Shown one piece after another: positions 10,115-21,221 of a stretch of DNA of 64,000 nt. The notes beneath the pieces are model-generated. The model had not been told where the DNA came from. It did not search any database and saw nothing but the letters and a program-made list of their open reading frames with translations. Made by a program: the position numbers and the translations under genes. Each line of letters opens with the position of its first letter. Positions within the stretch are counted from its first letter, which is position 1. Source of the DNA: Monocercomonoides exilis (lineage: Eukaryota; Preaxostyla; Oxymonadida; Polymastigidae); the NCBI GenBank assembly GCA_001643675.2, contig LSRY02000005.1, positions 1,962,001-2,026,000 of the forward strand, read 5' to 3'.

Positions 10115-10374
10115 TAAGTGATAATTAATGAAAACAAAACATTTTTCGGAGAGTTTGAAACAATGCAAATTCATTGCCATTGGATTAATAATTTTTATTA
10201 TAATGGAAAATGTTATTAAATCATATCAAAAGCCCTATTATGAATTGAAATGATTGAAGAGGCGTCAGAAAATGAATTCATCACTTTTTTGGATTAATTT
10301 ATGATTATTCATAACTAACATTTATCTCGAAATTTTAATCGGAAAAAATTCGATTACAAAAATAATCACCCATA
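10113..10374. mobile_element. 262-bp MITE, copy A (degraded)
   Basis: Seen: the left end TATAAGTGATAATTAATG with ACATTTTTCGGAG shortly after, and the right end ATTACAAAAATAATCACCCATA, correspond to the ends of the copy at 10705-10966. Both copies are exactly 262 bp by this definition. The interior also shares ATCAAAAGC. No coding capacity. It starts at the right terminus of the pogo transposon. Confidence 0.55.
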
Positions 10375-10704
10375 TTTGTTTGTTCGTTCGTTTAATTATA
10401 TGATTGTTTGTGTTTGGAAAGAAGTGATATTTTTTAATCAATATTTGGAATGAAATTGTATTTTCTTATTGAAGAAACTCGGATCATTAATTCGAACAAT
10501 AACAAGAATAAAATCGAGCGATTCTCCATTAATAAGTGTCAACTTTTTGAAGTGACTTTTTCCTTTATTGGCACTTTTTTTGTTTTTGCATTCCAGTCTT
10601 TCAATGAAGCCAGATGGACCTCAACACTCGGATGAGTGTGTTTATAAAACAAATACATTAAATTACTGGTTTGTTTTTCAAATTTTGTTTAATCTTCGTT
10701 GAGA

Positions 10705-10966
10705 TATGGGTGATTATTTTTGAAATCATAACTATTTTCGGAGTGTTGTTTATTACGGATATTCATTATCATTGAAAATAAATTTATCATTGAAATATGA
10801 AAATTTATTCAACTATATCAAAAGCAAGTGTTTGATGTGAAAGAGAGACAGAAATGTTTTTGTTGGAGTTATCACTTTTCTGTGCTCATTAACAAAAATT
10901 CAAAACAAAATCATCAATCCGAAAATTTTGTTCGAAAAAATATGATTTCAAAAATAATCACCCATA
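10705..10966. mobile_element. 262-bp MITE, copy B, nested inside the foldback element
   Basis: Seen: the left terminus TATGGGTGATTATTTTTGAA and right terminus TTCAAAAATAATCACCCATA are inverted repeats that continue inward (ATCATAA / TATGAT). Flanking A/T dinucleotides are consistent with TA insertion. The short length and lack of coding potential are typical of MITEs. Its position inside one arm of the foldback element gives the order of insertion: foldback first, MITE later. Confidence 0.72.
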
Positions 10967-10977
10967 TAGCAATATTT

Positions 10978-11618
10978 TTTTATTTTGAAGTGACTTTTTT
11001 CAGCCGAAGAAGCGTTTCACAAAATTTTGAAATACATTTTTAAAAACTACTAGCATTATCCTTTTAAAATTCAAAATCTTAAGTTTACAACTTGTTTTTT
11101 CTTGATTTTTTCACATTTCAATTTTTTCTCAACATTCGAACACAATTTTGAAAATTTCTTTGTTGTTAAAATGAAGTGTTAAAAATAAAAAATATGATAT
11201 GAAAATTACACACTCTTATGAAGAAGTGTGAAAAAGGTTGAACATTAAATTTTTATATTTGCATCAAACAAGTGAATGGTCATGAAATTGAATGATCTGA
11301 GATCAAACTTATTCCATTTTGATGTGTTTGATGCAAATAGAAAATTTCAATGTTCAACCTGTTTCACACATCTTTATGAGAGTGTGTGATTTTCATATCA
11401 TATTTTTAATTTTTAACACTTCATTTGAACAACAAAGAAATTTTCAAATTTGTGTTCGAATGTTGAGAAAAAATTGAAATTTGAAAAAATCAAGAAAAAA
11501 CAAGTTGTTAAACTTAAGATTTTGAATATAAAAAGGATAATTCCAGTAGTTTTGAAAAATGGATTTCAAAATTTTGTGAGTTGCCTGGTTCGCTGAGAAA
11601 AGTGACTTTTGAAAATAC
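10978..11618. repeat. Long inverted repeat (about 290-bp arms, 54-nt spacer)
   Basis: Seen: arm 10978-11270 is matched in reverse complement by 11325-11618. Examples are CACAAAATTTTGAAAT with its complement near 11565, CTTAAGTTTACAACTTG with CAAGTTGTTAAACTTAAG, and GCATCAAACA with TGTTTGATGC at the apex. Differences are scattered substitutions and small gaps. A transcript across it would form a hairpin of nearly 300 bp. Confidence 0.85.
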
Positions 11619-11807
11619 AAATAAAATTCGATAACTCAGTGAGAATCAAACAAAAATAATAAAACAAACTTGTAATGAATTGTTTAAAAGTTGTCAGAAC
11701 ATTGAATAAAAGTGAAAAAAGCTAATCAATGTTTGTTGAAAGATGGCATTCAAAAACAAAAAATGTACCAATAAGGGAAAAAGTCTTAATAAAAAGTTGA
11801 CCCTATC

Positions 11808-13157
11808 TGAGGGATTCTCAAAAGAAATTGTTATCTTTGGGGAGTGGAAAACATGGCAAATTTTTTAGCAGTGCTTCTAATTAACTTTTTTTCAAAATCT
11901 CAGTTTTCACAATCAATTCATGTTCCATCAGCATTTCTTTTGAAACCACAAATAATCCCCCAGTTCAACTCTTTCCTGCTGAATATGCTTCCGTTTCCCC
12001 AAGTGCAGTGAATTATTGTCTTTCTTCTATTCCATGCTTTCTGGATTCCTCATTGTTTGAACAATAAACAATCCAACACTACCTGTAAAGCCATTTCAAG
12101 CAACTTCCGAACTCCTTGAACACTGATTCATCAATATTGTGATTTTGAACAAAGTGAAAATGGATTTCTCAACTTGTTCATCACATTTGTCCAAGGAATA
12201 ATGAGATAAGAACAATCTTCTTTCATTCAGAAAAGATGCTTCTGAGATTTCAAAAAAAGAGATCCTGATCTCTGAAAAGATTAAACAAACTCAGTGATTG
12301 CAAAGTGTAAATATTTCAATCAAATTGGGAGGTTTCGAAATCCAGATATTAAAAATACCCCGTTGAATGATTTATTTCATTGAGAAAGAAGAAATCAGAA
12401 AAACAAACAAAAAGCACAAACGTTCTCATGTTCACAAAAACCCTCGTTGATTGTCTTTGAGAAAATTTCTCTCAATATCTGTATTTCTCGAATAACAAGT
12501 GCATTTTCAATTTTTTTTCTTGGAAAATTTGTTTGGAGTTTTTCCCCATTCTTTCACTTCTTTCATCAATACCATTCCACAAGGAAACAAAACATGAACA
12601 AAAGAATATTTTTTTCATTTCAAATTCCTTTCAATTATTTATTTTTCTTTTTTTCACTTGTTTTTTCACATTTCATCGTTTTTTGCATTATTTTCTGAAA
12701 AAAATAATTAGTATTGAGATTATCAATGTTTTTTGGGCCTTTTCATGAAATAAAACAAACAGACTCATTTCACAGAATAATCACATCCTGCCATTGAGAA
12801 TGTCGATTCTTCTGCAAAAGCCATTCTGCTTTTCTTGAAATAAAAGTTATCTAAATTTTCAATTTGTATTGGTTGAAATAACTTCCAATTCTGCTTTTAT
12901 GAAATAAAAGCACATCATTAGATCAACAAGTCGCATCCGCAAATACGCACAACGCTGAATATCCGAATCACGCTGAATCCTGATATATGTTCGTAGGTAT
13001 CAGCACAGCTGCATCATTTCCTTTTCACAACTCAACAAAATACAAACACAAATTCTTTCAATCGGCTTCAGCCAATATCCCCAATTCCAAATTTTCTCTC
13101 GAATGCCTGAAACAGATGCCAAAATGTTGTTGAAAGCAGCGGATTCGCTGGCGATTA
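11808..13157. other. Gene-poor AT-rich region downstream of the receptor-like gene
   Basis: 1.35 kb with no supported gene. Phe/Ser-rich frames near 12.45-12.75 kb have the composition expected from T-rich DNA. A short less AT-rich stretch at ~12.92-13.01 kb contains two similar CGCTGAAT words and may be the 3' flank of the receptor gene. Confidence 0.45.
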
Positions 13158-16100
13158 CTACTCAACCAGCGTTTGAGTTGTTGTCTTGCTGCTTTTCTTT
13201 GTCGAGCAGCTGCCATTGTTGCATTCGCTGCAGTTTGACTCCATCGCAAGGTCGATTGCATCAGAAACTGTGAAGTTGCATGCGTTTTGAGGGAAAAGCC
13301 GAATGCACTCACTTTTCAGAAATACAAGAGACGGTCTGTCTGACACCGTCGATGAAAGCATGCTCTGCACCAGTTTTGTGAGCTTGGAGTCTTGAATCGT
13401 GTCTGTGCTCGGCCTCTCCCCGTTTGCGATCTTCTGCCCTGCCACTTCCCCTTCATACTCCCCAAACGGGATCTGCAGCGTCAGGCACTCCCACAGCATC
13501 ATCCCAATCGAGAACACAACCGATTCCTTGGTTGCTTCCATCTTCTTGTTCATCAGCAGCTCTGGTGCTTTCCATCTCAAAAACTCTTTTCTGTTGTTCT
13601 CATCATCCTCAAAGGCAGATGATGGAGGTGGAGAATCGGTGAATCTTTCGCTCATCAATGAAATATTGGACGAAGAAGAAACAATTGTCAATGAAGAGAT
13701 CGACGATGAGTCTGAACTATCATTAGAAGAACAGTCTGAGTGCATCGCAATGCAAATAACCATGTGTTCGGAGAATAGCACAATGTGAGGACTGAGATTG
13801 GCAAGTGAAGAAAGAGGATTTTCCATTTCATCAAATGAATGAAGAGCTCCGTTTGCCACCCAGAACAGGATTTGGGCAGCTGTTTGCTCCCTCTCTTGCA
13901 GAGTACCAATTGCCATCTCCTTTTTCTCGTTCCTCCCATGCAGGAGCATGAACAAAGAATCCCTCAAGTCAACAATCAGCTTCTCATGAGGAGATGAACA
14001 GGCCATTGCATCCACCAGATTCGACATCGAAGAGGTGGTTGGGCACAGATCCTCACCCCGAACAAATGTTGAATCTGAATCAGTCGTGGATGTGGATGAA
14101 ATGGAAGGAGAAGGTGTTCTCTTTCTTTTCTCTTCTTCTTCCTTCTCATCAACCTTCTCCAGCATCCATTCAGGAATCTTGTCTGAATCTTTTCCCAATA
14201 TATATTCAGTGGAGCCACTCTCAGATAGAAGATACTCTTCAGACTCTGAATGCACCATCTCCTTTCCATTTATTCTTTTCTTTATCTTCTCTTCGTTTTT
14301 CTTTTCTGCCTCTTTCTCTGCTCTTCTCCACTGCGCCTCAGGTGACATCTCCATTGTCACCATCTCAATCAGTTTCGGATCCTTCTTCACTGTATCGTTC
14401 ACAATCTCTCTCAGATCTTTATTCTCATTCTTTGCTCTTCTCCATCTTACAGCCAAAACAATTGACACAATCAAAACAATCAAGAACAACACAGCCAATA
14501 TAACAACAATTATTGGCCATCTCGATTTTCCTTCATTTCCTCCTTCAACAATCCTTTCATCACCTTTTGGCTCAATCTCACTTCTGTTCTTCAGAATGAA
14601 TGAATTTGTTGTTGAAGGAGATTCTGCATTCCCAAACAGAATGCACACACTCACCTCAACATCATTTCCACAACTGCTGATGAAATCTTTTGCCACGCTC
14701 CCTTCAACTTCTCTTTCAGACAAAAACCCGTTTGAACCAAAATTATAATGTTCAATCTCTTTCTCTTCTCCCCTTTTCTTCACAACTGAGAATGACAGAT
14801 TGCAAGGAACAAGAAGCATCCCTTTGAATGTCAGCTTCATTCTATCTGTCTCTTCTTTTGCTTCCACACTATCAAGAACTGGAATAAAGAATGATGAACC
14901 CCTCTCTGAAACAATCCCTTCAAAACTACATCCATTATTCAACATCCAAAGTGAAGTGTTTGGCAAAACTCCATCTCCACCTTTCAAACTCATCACATTC
15001 AATGTTCCTGAATCCGAGCAAATGATATTTCTTCTCAGCGATGGATATCCTTCAATAGTTGGATCATTGTTTTCAAATAACCCCATTTCTATTTTCACAC
15101 TTCCTCCACTCATTGTTATTCCCCCTTCAGCTGAATTTGAGATTGTTGCATCTTTCATCATCACAAAACTCTTCACAACATCCACGACAGATCCAGACCA
15201 TCGGCATATATCATCTTTGGCATTCAAATTCTTTTCATTTCTTTTATTTGAACTTCCATCAAATATGCAATTATCTATTTTCACATCCACGCAATTCTCC
15301 AATTTCATCAATTTTCCTTTTGTGGTCTTTGAACTGACTCCACCCATTGTGCAATTTGTCAACTGAATTGCCTTTTTCATTGACAAGCAAGATATTAATG
15401 ATTCTTCATTTCCTTCAACTGTGATATTTTCTGTATTGAAATCCTTAATTGTTAATTGCCCGCATTCATTAATCTCAATAAGAGAAGTTTTAATTGTTGA
15501 ATTGCAGATCTCAAATGAATCAATCACTGATGGAAGCGGTGATGAAAGAGATAATGCAGATTTATGAAGAATGAGATTATTCACTTTGCATTCCATAAGT
15601 TGCAATTCTCCTTTTTCCATATTTATAAGATGAAATGGAATGATTGCTAATTCTATATTTCCATCTTCTGCTAATTGTTTTGTTGTGAAAGAGCAATTCA
15701 TTATCTCAAGAATCCCTCCCTCTGGTGATATCAGTGATTCATGTGAAGAGATGAAATTTGAATCAAGCACAAAATTCATTCTCACCAATGAGATTATTCC
15801 TGCTGTTGTTATCAATGCCTCCTTTGCTTTTTCAATCTCTGATTTCACTTCAACTTTGCACATCTCTCTGGTCTTTGAACTCAAGCTCATTTCTTCCAAA
15901 TTTATCTCTTCACGAATCACACTCTCCTCAACAATGAACATCAGACTTACGAAATCTGAAGTCAGATGCATCAACCCATTATCAATCGAATGGCATGGAA
16001 GTGTGTTTGTCCCGCATTGCCTCTCATTCGATCCATTCACACTGCTCACAATGATTGTATCACTCTGATGAATCGTTACAAAATCAATCAGATCTGTATC

Positions 16101-19100
16101 TTCTTTGTGTTCACAACCATCAATTCCATATATCGCATTCATCCTCGAATAATGTCCCTCTCGAAGATCAAATCGGAATTGGCTTTCATTGATCTGCGAT
16201 GTGATGTTGAAGCATTCAATGAAAATATCATTTCCAACTTTTGCTGTGTTTGCACTGAATTTCATTCCCACAAATGTGAAATTAAGAAACCCTGTTTCCT
16301 TTGTTGCCAAATACACCCCTCCTCCTTTCCCATTTGTGCAGCTGCAATGACTGATTGTTGATTCAATCATCTTCATTGATCCAGATGCACCCAATGTGAA
16401 GAATATGGCTCCTCCTTTTTCACCCAATTCTGCTTTGCCTTCTGTGATGTTGCTCTCATTGATAACCAGACAAATCTTATTCTCACCCTTTGATTCCAAA
16501 ATGCTCGCTCCATTGTCACTTCTCTTCACTCCTGAAAATGATGATTTGTTAATCTCAATATTCACATATTCTTCACCTCCTTCATTTATCTTTGTTGTTG
16601 ATTCTGATTTCTTGATCGATAAAATGCAACCTCCACTTTCATTCAACGATTTCATTTGAATATTCATCAAATTGCAAGTAATTCCAGCATCATTAATTGC
16701 AAAAATACTGTTTCCAACATTGCATGATTCTATCAACAAATCATTCACGTCTACAACGCCTCCAATTGCATCCACAAATACACAATCAAATTCATCGTTC
16801 ACTCTTGCTTCTGAATGGAATGAGCATGCAGATAATACTAAATCGCCAGCTCTGTTCGATATTACTGTTTTGGCTGAGTTGTCAAATCCTGATGTCAGTC
16901 GGAGTTGAATGTTGGACAACTCAAGATGAATATTATTTTCCATGAAATATTCCAATTTGTTTCCAATTGCCTTTTCAAAATTCAAAGTTGCTTTTGCATT
17001 CTCTTCTCCCATTGATGGAGCCTTTTTGATCAAATAATTGGACACATTGAATGAATCTCGAATGAAAGTTGATCCTTCAATCTGAATTGTTTTCTTTCCA
17101 GACTCCTTTTTCATGTTTTCCATCCCTTTCCACATCGTGAAGCATGGCTCTTCCTCACTTCCACAACGTGCAATATCAAATCCACTTGATGAGATAAATA
17201 TCTCAGTTGAGCTATATGAAACAAGGAACATAAACAAATCCTTTTCTTGATGAAAATCATCACTTCCAACAAACAGAGTTTTATCATTTATCATTGATGA
17301 ATAATTGATCTTGAATGAATCATTTGTCACTGAATTATTAAAATCCTTTCCCAAAATGAACACATTCTTTCCATTGGATGCTTTGTTGTTTGAAAATGAA
17401 ACGTTTTCAAAAAGAAATGGCTTTTCATTGGAACAAGCATGACAATCCATATACAAAAACCCACCTTTTCCATTGCCTGATGAAAGTGAGCAAGATGATG
17501 CATTTGTTGATTTAATCTCCAGTTTTTCATTCCCTTGCAATGCCACTCTTGCAACACCTCCTTCTTCGCTGCCGTTATTTTCAATATTTGAAAAGTTGCT
17601 GTTTTCAAACAAAACGGAAGAAGATATCATCAATGGAGATTCACCAAATGAGGAGTCATCCAAACTGCATCCTTCCATTGTGCAATTCAACAGTTTCACT
17701 CTGAATTCGTCTTCGCTCTCTCCTTCTTCCACAGTTCCTGATGAAGGAGAAATTGAAAACAGCGCAACTGATGACTTCAAATCTGAAATCGTGACAGAGT
17801 CCAGCTCAACCATTTTCCCTGTTGATCTGATCAAGGAAAATCCAATTGTGCTTCCCTTCCCTCCAATCACGCTGATCGCGCAGTTCTTCATGTGCAACTC
17901 TCCATTTTGAGTGCCAGACTCGATCACCGATGTGATTGTTCTGTTAAACCCTGATAGAACAATAATCCCAATGAACTCCATTTCTGTCAGCGATTCTGAT
18001 TTCAGAACACATTCTTCAGAACCACTCACTTCTCTTTGGCATTCAACACCCACAATTGTCTCGGATTTTGCTTTCACGTTCATTCCTCCAACATCCAAGC
18101 ATCCTGTTACAGATGAATTTGCACATAGAATAATCTCCTGTTTTCTATTCAGCGTTCTCTTCAAACGCCCCATTCCATAATTCACATTCAAACATGGTGC
18201 CTTTTCCAGCCCACAATACACTTCCTCCACTCCAGATGTTCCATCCACATATATTGCGTCAGAAAAGAAACCTTCGAAGAATATGAATAAATCGACATCA
18301 AAATTACTGAATGCTTCTGTTTTGTCATGCCCAGCAACTTAGTTGTCTTTCTGAGTTATGCTTCTCATGAAGGCAAACAAGGGCTCTTTCACAGAAGCGA
18401 CAAGGGACTCACACACATAATACACATCTCTTCCGACTCTCGCCTTGTTCTCTGAAAACATGATATTGTTGATGGAAAAGGAGGATTCTGACACTTCTGA
18501 ATCATCATTGTACTCGATTATGAGAGCACCACCTCTTCCTCCAGAACTTGTATCCTCGCTCACACAACAGCTGGAGAAGGCGGTGTCACTCACAGAAAAT
18601 GAGTTGGCAGGGGAAGATGAGGCGAATGAGATGCACCCACCATTGGTGGCAGTCTGTTGGTTCAGCTGTTCTGAGTTGATGCTGTTCATTTTGCAGTTGG
18701 TGAGGGAGAGGGAGAGGGCAGGGGAGGTGGCAGAGGAGAGGACACAGCTGGCGGGGGTGGCTGTGGAGGTGATGTGGGTGATGTTGGAGGAGTTGAGAGT
18801 GAGGGGAGCGATGAGGGAGGTGAGGTGGAAGATGCTTTGGCTGTTGAGGGGGAGACTGGTGATTGCTGTGTGGTTGAGGGCGAGGGAGCCAGCAGTGAGG
18901 AAGAAGAGGGGGGTTGTGATTGACGATGAAGATGGGGTTGTTCCAGTGATGGTGGTTGTGTTGAGGTTGAGGGAAGGAGAGTTTTCGGAGAGGTGGAAGA
19001 GGATGGGGGTGATGGTGTTTGTGGAGTTGTGGGTGATGGCGAGGGCAGAGACTGTGAGGGAGCCCTGGGTCTGTTGGAAGAGGGCAGAAGAGGAAAATGG

Positions 19101-21221
19101 ATCGAGAGATGATGTTGATAATGAAGAAAATGAAGAAAATGATGATGCTGATTGTGATGAGTGTGAATGTGAGATTGGTGGTTGAGGAATGCCATTGGAG
19201 GCGATGGTTGTTGTGGATATTCCATTTCCAGTGATCTTTGTATTTGGGGCACGGAAGATTAGTGTTTGAGCGGGAGTGAAAGTGGAGCTGAGAAGAGAGA
19301 GGGAGGCATCGCTGAAGGGAGCAATGCATCCGAGGGCATACTCCACGGTTGCGCATGGGCTTTGCTGTGTTTTGCCACAGGCATCGACATCACTTCCGCC
19401 ATTTGCAACGATTTTGTTCTGGTTGATGATTGGAAGCCAGCTGTTGTACTCAGAGTTTGATGCAGTTTTATTATTCCACACTCTATATTCCAGGGTTGTT
19501 GATCCACAGTTCTCGAATGGGGATTGAGTGATATTACTTCCACTAAAGAACACATCGTTTCCTCTTCCATCAGTAGCAGTGTTACCATCGAAGAAGCAAA
19601 AAGAGATGAATTTCAGCCCACTCATCCAAGTGAAACTATTTGTGAAACATAGAGCAGCTCCTCCATAAGTGGAAGAAGAGTTCAATTTATTATTTATAAA
19701 CTGACAATCATTTACCAAAAACTGATTTGGTTTAACTCGTGGAGGCCAATGAAATGTTAGAGCACCAGCAGAATCACCACCGGAATTTGAAATGCACTTG
19801 CATTTGGAAAACCGGAATTGGCAGGTTAAGGTCATGTTTTCGATCCAGAAATACCAGCCAGTTCCACACCAATCAGTTATTGAACAATTTTCAACCATGT
19901 TTTCTGAGAATGACCAATCAGAATTTGATTGCGGAGCATACACTTCAACTGCACCTCCATGAAAAGCAGAGCAACTTGTGAAATTGGATTTCGTGATACC
20001 TATGTTTAGCAAATATGCACATAATAACGCTCCGCCTTGGCCATCATCTGTGCAAGAACATTTATTGAATGAACAAGAAGCTATAGAGAGATTTGCATTT
20101 ATCCGATTCACAGCAAGTGCACCACCAGATGAAGATCCACCATTTGAGTCATTCCATTCGCACCACTCAAAGCGATGGCTGTTTTCATCGAATGAAGCCA
20201 GTCTGCCTGGTGTTTTTCTTTGAGATTCTGTTCCAATATGAACCACAGCAGCATTTTGTGAAGAACGTGTTTGGTGGAGGAAAGAAGCATTGAAGGCAGA
20301 GAGAGAAGTTGTTGGGCTGTTGAGGTCGGGGAGGATGGCACCATCGATTGGGTTGAAGGTGTGGAGGAAGATGGTTGAGTGGATGGAGAGAGAGGAACGA
20401 AGAGAGAAGAAGGGGATTGTGTTTGTGTTTGTGTTTGTGTTTGTGTTTGTGGTGGTTGTGGTGGTTGTGGTGGTGGTGAATGAGTTGTGTGTGTGTGTGG
20501 ATTTGGCAGGAATGGTGTGTGTGGATTGTGGTGTAGTGGTGATGTTTGTGAAGAGTGTATCCGAGAGGTGGAGATCGAAGTGGATTTGGAGACGAAGATG
20601 GAGAAGGGAAGAAGAAGAAGATAATAAAGGAGAAAAAAGGAAGGGATTGCGAAGGGAGATGAAAGAGGAGAAAGAGGAATGGGAGATGGAGAAAGAGGCA
20701 GGGATTGGAGAGTGTGCATCTGGGAGGAGATTTTGAGGAAGAGAGAAGAGGGGGAAGGAGATGATGGCTGGTTGAGGAATGGGGAGGGAGAAGTTGGTGA
20801 GAGAAAGGGAGCTGTGAGAAGAGAGGAAAAGTGGGTGGCTGGCATCCGCGTGGATTCGGCAGGTGGAGGAGAAAATGGTGCATGACGAGTGATACTGGGC
20901 AGCGAGGAATGCACAGCCACTGAGAGGTTCCATGACGAGATCGCTCACACACAACGATGCATTGATGATATTCACACTTGTTCGAGCACAACTGACACGA
21001 TCGCCTGGTGAGAATATGACTTTTGCTGCACCTACGCCATTTTTATTGTAGTATTTGTTGCTGCTGTTCTTAATGCTGATCGTGCTTTCTGGCATCTCCC
21101 AATTCGTTTCTTGTTGATTTTGTTTTTCAGCAATGCTTCTGTCATTGCCGCAATTAACAACAACAAATATCAGAGCAACAATATTGAATGCAGCTTTTGC
21201 GCTGGTGGAGAACCTCGCCAT
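13158..21221 (-). CDS. Giant pectin-lyase-like surface receptor with one TM helix and a C-terminal pseudokinase; in-frame TAA at 18341-18339
   Basis: Seen: ATG 21221 starts a hydrophobic signal peptide (FNIVALIFVVVNCG). About 2,200 residues follow that repeat a module with a CG...PC motif (GSDVDACGKTQQSPC, GVEEVYCGLEKAPC, GFDIARCGSEEEPC, GSNERQCGTNTLPC) and many short Ser/Asn/Gly beta strands like right-handed beta-helices. Next come a TM helix (14.53-14.45 kb, WPIIVVILAVLFLIVLIV), a Lys/Glu linker, and a kinase-like lobe (about 14.0-13.3 kb). The lobe has RWKAPELL and FSIGMMLWECLT but no Gly-rich loop, no VAIK Lys, no HRD and no DFG. Known: oxymonads carry many such ectodomain-kinase proteins. 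The frame is open except for TAA at 18341, which may be a nonsense lesion. Alternatively a GTTTGCC...CAG intron (18378-18307, 72 nt, frame-preserving) removes it. It could sense host or bacterial ligands, but no ligand can be named. Confidence 0.8.

Larger units (their letters stand above)
10532..11807. mobile_element. Foldback-type non-autonomous element with pogo-related ends
   Basis: Seen: the left end (10532-10574, GTGTCAACTTTTTGAAG... ...CCTTTATTGGCAC) and the right end (11765-11807, whose complement starts ATAGGGTCAACTTTTTATT) are inverted copies that extend inward to a shared ATTTTTTGTTTTTG. They resemble the terminal repeats of the transposon at 8066-10114 (AGGGTCA-C-TTTTT...TTATTGG-AC). 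The interior is mostly a long inverted repeat (10978-11270 with 11325-11618). The left arm is interrupted by a MITE (10705-10966). No reading frame of note. Inferred to be a derivative mobilised by a pogo-type transposase. Confidence 0.65.

Noticed and set aside
12447-12748. Phe/Ser/Leu-rich frames between the transposon cluster and the receptor gene
   Set aside because: Composition expected from T-rich DNA; no conservation with any other part of the window.
18248-18339. Two separate receptor genes, one ending at 18339 and one starting near 18248
   Set aside because: The frame is continuous on both sides of the TAA, the second part has no signal peptide, and the module boundary continues across it.
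18445-20991. Long antisense frames across the receptor gene and other Ser/Glu-rich genes
   Set aside because: They are by-products of repetitive Ser, Thr, Glu and Asp codons on the true coding strand and have low-complexity translations (His/Leu/Pro or Lys/Arg runs).
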